Below, piece by piece: positions 1 to 9,433 of a stretch of DNA of 64,000 nucleotides (position 1 is the stretch's first letter; every line of letters begins with the position of its first letter). Position numbers and translations under genes: made by a program. Location of the stretch: assembly GCA_959347315.1 (NCBI GenBank), contig OY365810.1, forward strand, positions 30,626,065 through 30,690,064, given 5' to 3'. The DNA is from Bimastos eiseni. Lineage: Eukaryota > Annelida > Clitellata > Crassiclitellata > Lumbricidae. The notes beneath the pieces were generated by a model, which saw only the letters and a program-made list of their open reading frames with translations, did not search any database and was not told the DNA's origin.

Positions 1-434
1 GCGAATGTCGATTGTTGGATCTTCATCGTAGACAACAACACCAAACAACGAACAAACGTCCAGTTCTGTTATTCTTTATGTAGGCTAATCGGATTAACTA
101 AAACACGCTCTGCATTTACTATCTAAGTCTCTCTACGTGTTCGTACGTGATTGTTCAAGTGCATGCGCATACGTTTTGTCTTTTCGTACGCGTCAGACTG
201 TCTGTCTGTGTCTGTTCGTCTCTGTCTGTCTGTTTCTTTGTTTCTCCGTTGAATTACTGGTTTACTGCCTGTTTTCGCGTGCTTACTATTGTCTGAGTGA
301 TTCCCGGTGCGTTAGTTAGAGCGCTGCAAAAGCAACTTGATTTGATTGTTATAATGCAGCGCAACAACTCGTCAATGTTTATATAATGGCATCCTCTTAT
401 TTATGACCACAGAGGTTTTGTCTCTCTGCCACTA

Positions 435-469
<35 letters not shown>

Positions 470-808
470 ATGGTACAATGTGCGGCACAACGATATGTAT
501 ATATATAACATAAAGATAAATATAAACCTGGCCCTATCATAGTCATGCTTCATCGCACGTCGCTAAGCCAAATCAAAGAGGAGTGGCTGGAGCTGCGTTG
601 TTCTCGTTTTATTTATCATACTGATTTACTAGGCAATTACATTAAGCAAGGTAAATGATGGCCTCCTAACGATTGTTAGCGTTATGGTAGGCGAGGGAAA
701 AGACGACAACAGAAGTAAGAATTCTAAGGCAAAGTCCTATTGGTCAAATATATATGCATATACAGACATACGTTAATACATAATCATGCACAGTTGCATG
801 TATACATG
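1..808. other. No gene seen; simple repeats
   Basis: No supported exon. A CTGT-rich stretch lies at about 187-243 and a (TA)n run at 439-466. The short open frames here have no recognisable domain, and their composition follows the simple repeats. Confidence 0.6.
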
Positions 809-1302
809 CAGAGTTGTATGGTCTCGAGACAGTGTCTCGGTCTCGAGACGTCTCGAGACAGTTTTTTAGTGTCTCGGCCTCGGTCCCGGAAGCCTACTGT
901 CTCGGTCTCGGTCTCGAGGTAGTGTCTCGAATTTTTATAAACTGTCTTGAAGTGAAAGTCTTGTTCTGCCTCGAACAAGCGGTCTCGATAAGTTTTGCGT
1001 TAACTGTCTTAAGGCTTTCTTTATACTATTCAGAAGATAGGCCAACGTAGAGATAAAACGCTGCAATATAAAAACTATTCTTAGGAATTGGTACTATATA
1101 TATCATAAGTTTCAAACCGAAATTACAAATGAACCTTATTCCCGAAAACTGATACATTAGTATTTTACAGCATTTTATACAGGATCACTTGTCTTTTACT
1201 GTCTCACACTGTCTTGAACCTAGTGTCTCGGTCTCGGTCTCGGCACCTCACTGTCTCGGTCTCATCTTGGTCTTGAAGTTTCGAGTCTTGCATACAACAC
1301 TG
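809..1302. mobile_element. hAT-like miniature element, GTCTCG-array family, copy 1
   Basis: Begins CAGAGTTGTATGG and ends as the reverse complement of CAGTGTTGTATGC, matching the hAT terminal style. Flanked by near-identical 8-bp duplications, TATACATG (801-808) and CATACATG (303-310 past 1000, i.e. 1303-1310), 7 of 8 matching. Both ends carry arrays of GTCTCG/GGTCTCGAGAC. About 450 bp of it is closely similar to the copy at 60674-61124. No coding capacity, so it would be mobilised by a hAT transposase supplied in trans. Confidence 0.8.
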
Positions 1303-2576
1303 CATACATGCACGCCTGTAAGTCTGCTTGTATACATGCACTCAAATACATTAGATGTATTTGGCTGTTCTTTACTTAGCATCTGAGTCTATGTTTGTTT
1401 GGAGATGCAATCATACTTATAAAAAGGCGTGCAAGCCATCCTTACAGACTCTCAACAGTGTTTGACTCACTGTCTGTGGTGGTGCTTGTGTGGTCATTAG
1501 GCAAAGTCTCGTGAATAGTTGTGATTTGTTCATGTATCTGTGACTTCCTTTCAATCTTGACTATAGGCCTATACCAAAACACTCGATTGTCTCACACAAG
1601 GTCATACGTAATTCAATGAGTCGTAATTCCAATGTAGCTTTTAATAATTAAGACAACTTAAAATATCTGCTGTGGTGCACTCTGTCGACTGGCCGACAAG
1701 CTGCTTACTGATATTTAGCAAGAGTACGTCCTACTTGTAAGCGAGCTTAATGACTTGCGACCTAATCATGGCAAATATGTACTAGAGCTACACAGTCTGA
1801 TATCTCAACGGTGCACATTGTGTCAGCTCCTTCAAAATGTAGTCCTGACTGATGAACTTGACTGCCTTCGGTCGCCTTAGGAAAAACAAGTTATCAATGA
1901 CAACTGGTGCAAAGCTTGTATTGAGATTCTTCGCTCTTTCCGGTAATAACAATAGCCTCTTGTATATAGCTTCCTTGCTAATTCATCTACAACTCTTGAG
2001 TTGTCCAGTTCAATAGCAATAGCTGAACAATTATTAATGCAGGCCAGGTGCAGGAAATATGTAATATTGTTAGTGAGAGTTAAAGCGTTCAAAATAAATT
2101 TTTTAGTATTATAATTAATGTATAGAAGAATTGCTCAAACAGGTATTTTGAGTAATTGTATCAACATCGTCATTTCACGGTTTTAAATATAAGTACCACA
2201 TACTTAGAAAGTATCCAAAGTAGTATTATTAATATTAGTATTCAGAATACTTCCTATCACTATAATTATCTAGATATACTTTGATCTTACTAAAAAACAT
2301 AATAAGAGACGAACTGTGATTTGTGACCTGTATAAAATACTTTTAAAATATTTAAAGTACAATTGTATGCCTCGAACTTCGCGTAAAACGGACACGATGA
2401 TATCTCTCAAACTCCGCTCCACTCTACTCTACTCTACTCTAAACTCCCTTTCTACCGTGATTCCATCTCATCCCCTTATCTCTCTTCTGCTTAAATTCTA
2501 AAGAAGGAGAATGTATACTGATTACAATTACAATCATAATTATTATACCAAGAATGCAGTTGTCTTCTGTTTGTAG
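1303..2576. other. Mostly unannotated; candidate upstream part of the peptide gene
   Basis: Only a TATA-like core promoter (about 1418) and AT-rich sequence are visible. The signal-peptide exon expected upstream of the peptide exon at 2577 should lie here or further upstream, but I could not identify one. A short frame at 1903-1950 ending in a GT donor was considered and is too weak to call. Confidence 0.4.
1418..1427 (+). promoter_or_regulatory. TATA box candidate
   Basis: The sequence TATAAAAAGG is a strong TATA match. A plausible initiator (TTACAGACTC) follows about 25-30 bp downstream, near 1440-1450. No coding exon is attached with certainty; the closest downstream candidate on this strand is the cysteine-rich peptide exon at 2577. 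Confidence 0.4.
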
Positions 2577-2790
2577 GTCTCGATGGCAGCCGAAGTCTTC
2601 GTCGTCATCGTCGTCATCATCATCATCATCGTCTGATGCTCTGTGTGGTCGATTCGAGGACTGGTGTCTTCCCAACAGCCGCAATCCTGTTCTGCGATGC
2701 TGTGAACGATACACCTGTCGCTGCAGCCTCTGGAACACCAACTGTCGATGCAGAACGTCGCTCTTTCGCAGGGCCTGGAAGAAGAAATGA
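2577..2790 (+). CDS. Agatoxin-like / knottin neuropeptide precursor, last exon (partial)
   Basis: Exon starts after a good acceptor (TTGTCTTCTGTTTGTAG) in phase 2 and runs 70 codons to TGA at 2788; AATAAA follows at 2870. It encodes a serine run made by a TCN microsatellite, then a short domain with the framework C-x6-C-x10-CC-x4-C-x-C-x6-C-x-C, containing CRCSLWNTNCRCR and a basic C-terminus ending KKK. That framework and the CxC-x-LW-x-N-CxC core are those of the agatoxin-like peptides, conserved secreted neuropeptides of arthropods with an inhibitor-cystine-knot fold, also reminiscent of agouti peptides. Family assignment is from the pattern only. The signal peptide and propeptide exons are missing from my call, so this is the C-terminal part. 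A secreted signalling role is inferred; venom use is not implied. Confidence 0.6.
2598..2636. repeat. TCN trinucleotide repeat inside peptide exon
   Basis: A TCG/TCA run that, in the reading frame of the peptide exon, encodes thirteen consecutive serines just ahead of the cysteine domain. Confidence 0.85.
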
Positions 2791-2869
2791 CCCCACCCGA
2801 ATTCAAACGGCCTAACCCCCTCTCACGGACACACCAAGGTCGTTTCAGATGTAACTTTGTTAGTTCTGC

Positions 2870-2875
2870 AATAAA
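2870..2875 (+). promoter_or_regulatory. Polyadenylation signal AATAAA
   Basis: Canonical hexamer 80 bp past the stop codon of the cysteine-rich peptide exon, supporting that exon as a real terminal exon. Confidence 0.6.
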
Positions 2876-4543
2876 CGGCTAGAAACACCAGTAAACTAAT
2901 TATTATACCACTTTGTTGGTTTATACCACCGAGTTTATTTCAAATATACCAGTCAATTTTATTTATTGACCGATCAACAGCGCCTTACAAATCAATAATT
3001 CAATTTCTTAAGTTTCAATAATGGACCTTCGTTGATCACGTGAGGTAGACTTGAAGGGACCTCTAGGTCCATATGTCTAAGGTTCCCTCTACTTAAAAAG
3101 TGATGCATGGTGTCAGTTGATTCTGCAATTCCTTGCTAGAAATCAAAGGAAGATGGCTGTCATTGCATTTTTAAAAATAAATCAGCGGTCCTACAAATTC
3201 AGCAATCAATAACTCAATCAACTGAGCTCAACTATGAGACTTTTATATGATCTATATAGGCCCTATTTCGTTTGACCGATATATATATATACGCATTATC
3301 TGTGCAAATACAGAAATGACAATCGTTCATGTAAATTATACAGCCAAAATATTGACGCGCGAAAGCGAATCACAAAATAATGACGGGGACTGACAGTTTA
3401 CAGCGCCAACGTTAAGGAACTAATTAGATATTTAATGAAAGAAATGGAATCTGGCGCAAATCCTCCTCCTATGTTCATCTGTTTATATAGCAGCAAATCA
3501 TAGTTTACCAATCAGCCAAGGCTATATAATATAACAATATCTGAAATATATATAATACATATAATTCATATATAATATATATAATTCATATATTGTTATA
3601 TATTTATGTACACGCTAGTATACACGCGATATTGCGGGCCCTGCGTAGAGTATATGTAAGCCTACTGTAGAACGTATTGGCCTCAGGACACAAGTCAAAT
3701 TGATTACATGAACATGGAATGATAACTTTACCGTTGGCAGCAAATTTTAACAGATATACGTTATCTATAATAATGTGCATGTAAAACAATAGGTCATAAA
3801 TATAAAGTATGTGAAAATGTACAGTAAAGTAATAAATGATAAGCAAGTGTATCGTAATTGGATATATAGTTTTATATACTCACATGTATGTCCACGTTGC
3901 GTAAGCCTATTATAAGCAGACCACTAAATTATATACCTTGGAAATGCAAAAAATCTGTCACTCTCAAATAGGTCGATGCGTGCATTTATATGTAGCCAAT
4001 AAATGTAAACATGTCACGGCTCTTTTAACCACCAATTAAACATTAAAGAAACTATCTGCCAGAATAACGAAGATGTACTACAGTTGAACAATTATAGATT
4101 AACTAGAGCACATATGGCGAATAACAGGAGATCTTAAAGAACGAACCATTACGCCTGTCGGAGTGCTGTAGACGGATAGTCATCTTCGAAAGCCAGGGTA
4201 TAATTTGCTTCTTAAGATCAGCGATAACTTGTTCGCTCTAAACCAATTCCTTTTAACCTTTGCAGGTTCCACACTAAGCTCATTAATCAGTTCAAAATTT
4301 GATCTATCAGACATAAATACATTGGCGTCATCTGTAAACTATTGAGAACGGTGATCGAGATGATGATGACGATGCGCATGCTAATGATTAGAAGAGTTGT
4401 GTTGTGTCGTTGCTGGTGATGTTGATAGCGGTGGAAGTGTTGGTAGTGGTGCTGGCGGTGATTGTATTGATGATATGGGTGTTGGTATATGTATATAAAT
4501 ATATATATAGGTTTTATTGTTTATAATTTTTATGATCACTTAA

Positions 4544-4700
4544 ATTCATCATCATCGTCGTCGTCATCGTCATCGTCGTTGCTGTTGTCGTCGTCGTCCT
4601 CCTCCTCCTCATCATCGTCATCATTATTATCATTATCATCATTAGAGCAGCAGCAGCAGAATCATCATCATCATCATCTTCATCATCATCGTCATCATCA
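4544..4700. repeat. TCA/TCG microsatellite
   Basis: Imperfect TCA, TCG and TCC trinucleotide run with an interior TTA-rich patch. Confidence 0.85.
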
Positions 4701-4985
4701 CAGCATCATCAAGAGTGGTAGCCGCAGATGTCATTGCCTCTGGCATTATTCATCACACAGTCGAACAAAGCCAATATGCAGTCATAGCTGAGGTGAGCGA
4801 ATGCTATCATCACTCGACATGTGGAGCATGAACACAATTATTGGTGACATATTGCATCGTTACGTGCCAAGGGTCAGACAGAGTTCATCTGTCGTCTACG
4901 AAAAGCATTGAATTGAAGCGAACTAGTTTATTTCAACTGAAAGACCAGCGTACACTGCTATCGGAATTTATCGCGACCACTACAA

Positions 4986-7575
4986 ATGGGTCTCGCTGGT
5001 GGTAGAGGTGTTGGTGGTAGTGGGGTTGGTGGTAGAGGTGTTGGTGGTAGAGATGTTGGGGGTAGAGGTGTTGGTGGTGGAGGTGTTGGCGGTAGAGGTG
5101 CTGTTGGTAGAGGTGCTGTTGGTAGAAGTGTTGGTGGTAGAGGTGTTGGTGGTAGTGGTGATAGCGTTGACAAAGGATTGGTCTTATTTCTGGTGGTTGC
5201 GGTGTTGTCGCTGGGGCTTTGTGTAGATAGGGTTGAATGCAGTGGAAATGCCTCATCTCGGGCGGATAATCACATTGATCCGGATCTGGTGAGACTGTAC
5301 TTGGAAGAGTTCCGGATGGAGCTGCTCCAGATGAAGAATCAGCTGGCCAGAATGAACCGCAATTCGAAACTTGTTCAAACGACCCTCAAAGGACTTCACG
5401 GTCACCGATGCTCACATTCAGACCACAAACTAACAGGTTGGTACTGGCTAAGCAAGCCATCTCCACACGATGATAAGTAATTATTTGATGTGGTCCTATG
5501 TCTTATATGAAGGCCTTCATTCAAGACAAAGATTTAAACTGATTCACTCTTTCTTCCGCGAATCCTTCTTCAAGTTTTTGATAAGTTTATATATGACAGA
5601 AAGAACTGATTCCCTTTCCCTGCTCAACATATATTCCGACATAGATCAATTTATCCCTTCATTCGAGCCATGAATGCAGTTCTTTCATTCGATATCGTAG
5701 GCCTATAACAGAATTCATAACTACATGGAAATACTTATTAAATATAGCTGTCGCGGAAGTAGTGCAAGTATACATTTTTTAACAGCGATTGCAAAAGGAA
5801 TATTACAACTGTTATAATGATTACTGTTACTACAACCGCCACTGCTTCCCCTACTACTTCTGCTCCTGCTGCTGCTACTTTTACTTCCACTACTGCACTA
5901 TTAGGCCTACTACCCATGTTTAGGCCTAACAGCGATAAATAAAGCTTTGAGTTATAGGCCTAATGAGATACTTGTAAGCGCTGAGTGAGATCAAACTAGA
6001 TGTTTTAATTTTATTTAGCATAAAACAGACTTCTAGTCGCGTTTTAAAACCTCTTTTACGCTAATTCGGAAAAGTCTTGGGAAAATTCTCTTCTGATCCC
6101 GTTTACTGCGGATAATGAAACTTGAAATCAATACACAAGAAATTTATGTCTCGCTTTTGAAAATTTCGCCTTACTACGACTTATTTGACATACGCGCTTG
6201 CGTGTAGGTCAAAAGCACTTTTAAAAGCATCCTATTACGACTGCATGATACAACACAACGATATCGCTTTTTCTCTTTACACTTGTTCTTCACTTAGTAT
6301 CTGTAGACTACACTTCTGACGCGACGCAGCGCCGTGAATGACTGATGATCGTCCTCTTGAATTCCGTCAGTTTTTTGTTCCACCGCCATCTTTGTCAAAC
6401 ACCCACCGTCATCTGCCCGAAGCTCTTCGATGCTCTCTATCCATCAACACTCAAAACTGGTCTAAACTCATCCTGACTTAGACGACGCCCACCTTAACAG
6501 CTACTCTACCTCTGTAACCCTCTGGCAACCTTACTTCAATTGGTCCACCTTCTGAGTATACCCTTTGGACCACGCAGCGCTAGTGAATCAGCTAGTCTGG
6601 TTTTCGAGTATAGCACTTTGGAAATTTAAAATTTACGATAAAGATCAAACTGATGCTCTCATATATCGTTTTATAAATTTTCAAAATTACAATTAAAAAT
6701 GAAATATATAATATTATTTCTGGGTCATACACGGGCATGCGCCTATGGCTAACATTAAGCAGATAACAGATCGCGTTAAAACAGTATATTAGTGCAATAC
6801 GGATAGCAGAGTGTCAGCAAATGGCGCTAAATGAAGAGCGTTAACTCTTTAGACTATGCGGCCATCGATTGTCCAACTGGATTTTCTGTTTCTACTCCGA
6901 CGTCTTGTTACAAATTCCTCACTGAACGCCAGACTTGGAGTGCAGCTCAGGCGAAGTGCAAGTCACTCCACTCTCATGTCATCCGACTGGAAACGGAGTC
7001 TGAGGAGAAGTTCATTACAAGCCATCTGGCGAGCACAAAAAGTAGGATTCCTCTCCACTCTCCAATTAGAAAAATGATGATGACGACGATAATGATGGTG
7101 GTAGTGATGTTGATGGCTTATGGTGATGACAAAAACAGTGATGAGTTATTAAGACGACTTTGATAATGATGATGATGACGACGATGACAATGATGTGACA
7201 TTGACAGTGATGACTCATGATGACGGTTATGATTATGATGGCGATTATGATGGTGACTATGATAATGACTGTGATTATGATGATGATGATTATGATAATA
7301 ATGATGATGATATCAGAAGTAATAGAATGTATTCTGGTTTAGAATTACGCAATTGTGACTTTTGGACGGATGCCACGGACGTTCAGAGGGAGGGTATCTG
7401 GCGGTGGAACAGCACAGGGCAGGATATTCAACGGCCGAGATGGTACAGCTTGGAACCTAACAACAGCAACGGTCAGGAGCACTGCGCATGGCTGGACTGG
7501 TACTTCCGGTGGATGTGGAACGACGCTTCCTGTGAATCGGACAAAGCATGCTTCGTCTGCGAAATCGAAGCATAG
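4986..7575 (+). CDS. Type II membrane C-type lectin (3 exons, 290 aa)
   Basis: Exons 4986-5436, 6853-7041 and 7343-7575 join in phase (1, 1) to 873 nt ending TAG, with GT-AG borders. Residues 1-60 are a glycine-rich repeat (GGRGV-type) expected in the cytoplasm. About 64-80 is one hydrophobic segment (LVLFLVVAVLSLGLCV) acting as signal anchor. A short amphipathic heptad-like stalk follows (LVRLYLEEFRMELLQ). From 151 comes a long-form C-type lectin domain: eight cysteines, an EPN triplet in the Ca2+-site loop, and WND near the end. EPN is the triplet associated with mannose-type ligands in this family; ligand choice is inferred. Function is probably cell-surface carbohydrate recognition, for example in immunity. 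Intron 2 is almost wholly a GAT/GAC microsatellite. The start is the first ATG of the open frame; no upstream exon is needed. Confidence 0.85.
4998..5160 (+). repeat. 15-bp minisatellite coding for GGRGV repeats
   Basis: Tandem GGTGGTAGAGGTGTT-like units forming the N-terminal tail of the lectin. It stays in frame throughout and switches between GGRGV, GGSGV and AVGRG variants. Confidence 0.8.
7072..7313. repeat. GAT/GAC microsatellite in lectin intron 2
   Basis: Degenerate ATG/ATT/ACG triplet run filling the intron between lectin exons 2 and 3. It creates an aspartate-rich open frame that is not coding. Confidence 0.8.
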
Positions 7576-7599
7576 GCACAAAAATGCACACAGACACAG

Positions 7600-7604
7600 A
7601 CACA

Positions 7605-7646
<42 letters not shown>
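7600..7646. repeat. (CA)n microsatellite
   Basis: CA run in the 3' flank of the lectin gene, followed by a degenerate ACCACACAATAGA-type tandem repeat to about 7780. Confidence 0.85.
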
Positions 7647-7648
<2 letters not shown>

Positions 7649-9433
7649 ACACATATACCACACGATAGAAAACACATGGACTACATAATAGACCACACAA
7701 TAGACAATACAAACAATAGACCACACAAACAATAGACCACACAAACAATAGACCACACAGGAGACCACACATGAACCACACACAGACGGTTTGCGTTGTA
7801 ACACCAACTGAAATATGCAAATAGGCGATTATACTGGAATCTCTACAAAGTCGAATTGTATATCTTTTGCTAGTATCATTTTCATCTATAATTTTGATTA
7901 GGTTTTGCAAGCAATAAACTGATTGACGTTGCTTTACTCTAACCCGATATGATCTGCAGTGACCTCTATCAAGGTCGTAGAACAACTGCGCCAATATAGG
8001 AACCCAGAGTCATAGATCTTTTGTCCTAAATATTTGAGTTTAGATAGACGATTAAGCTACAGCGTGCGTATAATATTATAAAATACATCAATAATTATAT
8101 CATCCAGAATGCCCGTTATGTAGTGACACCAGCATGAATTTTTCAAGCCTAATTAGCCTTCAACTAGTAAGAAAAATTTCTTCGAAAGTTGGCGGTGTAT
8201 AAACGAAAGCCATATATAAGTATATATATATATTTAACATTCTTTCAAACTCCAGCAACGGACTCTGCAGTTTTTTGGCTCTCACACCCTAGGCTTCACA
8301 TGTAAACTCACGGAAAAGCTCTGAAACGTATTGTAATTGTTACATGAGAATTTATAAAACGACACACTTCAAGAATAAAATCAGCCGTGACGCTCCCGAA
8401 ATGAACCAGTAAAATAATACAGGCTTCAGACGCGTAAGAAACTGAGCTCTGTAGAAAGGCGATCCTGGGAATTTCTGGCCGGTGAGTCAACCTGAGAAAA
8501 AGACTTGGCTACAGGAGTACACATTTGAGGTCAATCTGGGGTGAACTGGCAACTGAACTGACCGAAAGATGCCACGCCCAAGGACAGAGGTCCCCGAAAT
8601 ACGAAAGTCTATAGAGTAGTATGGAGTATGGCCAACAAGACCATAATGTCTATACACGTTGCTGTCCGAGCGTATGACTATATCAAAGTAATGCGATTTC
8701 GTATTTAAGACTTCTTTGCACTTTGGCTAACAAGTATAAGTGCATGATAAAATTAAAGTACGCAATAAAATATCATGTGTTGTGGAACTTTATAATAGTT
8801 AGCCCCCTAACCATGCACTCTTGTGCATGGTTAGGGGGCTATAGCGTCTTATGAGAGGCCATTCTGTTTTGGTGAGCAGATTTCGTGCCTTGAATGAGAA
8901 GGTGTTGTTTGAGGTTGCCCAATTGGTAGTGGACAAGGAAACGGGAACTCAATTGATGTGACCTCCGTCGTGCGTCTCAAGAGCAATCCAAAATCCTCCT
9001 CGTTATCATCGTCATCAGCTGCTGCTGCTGTTGTTGCATTTATCTTTTCTTACTGTATCTCTTATATGCAGCGTTGTTCTTTAGTCATCGCAAATGGAAC
9101 AATTATACGCAGCTGGTTAAAACTTGATAATGAACTTGAAGTGACCGCCATCGTATTAAAACGATTAACCAATATCTTGATCGTTAATGCTGTCAAACAC
9201 CTTTTGCAGTTCCTTCGCGTCTGGATTCAATACGAGACGAAGAATTTTGTAGCGCCTGCCTCGGTAATCGTAATTGTAATCTCCAAATTTCTAAACACCA
9301 GTTGAATGCTAAGCGCAGGCACCAGCCTATTCACGAGCGCATGCGCATACGTGAAGCTGAAGGTCGCTTTGTTTCCGAACAGGCGACGACACGAGGAACA
9401 CTGGAGAAGAGCTGCGACGTTGACTCAGTTTGA
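7647..9433. other. Intergenic between lectin and SALL gene
   Basis: Holds the degenerate CAATAGACCACACAAA tandem repeat (to about 7780), a perfect short hairpin (8800-8841) and otherwise unassigned sequence. The open frame at 8958-9305 has no recognisable domain. Part of this may be the 3' UTR of the minus-strand SALL gene. Confidence 0.5.
8800..8841. repeat. Perfect 19-bp hairpin with 4-base loop
   Basis: TAGCCCCCTAACCATGCAC, loop TCTT, then its exact reverse complement. There is no U-tract or known RNA-gene context. Confidence 0.9.

Larger units (their letters stand above)
2791..4985. other. 3' flank of peptide exon, then non-coding AT-rich DNA
   Basis: Contains the polyA signal at 2870-2875, AT-rich palindromic stretches (about 3535-3600) and a TCA/TCG microsatellite (4544-4700). 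The histidine/serine open frames at 4489-4791 are translations of that microsatellite. No exon supported. Confidence 0.55.

Noticed and set aside
2439..2806. Minus-strand open frames with an aspartate run
   Set aside because: They are the reverse of the serine microsatellite in the plus-strand peptide exon; no domain, and splice, stop and polyA signals all favour the plus strand.
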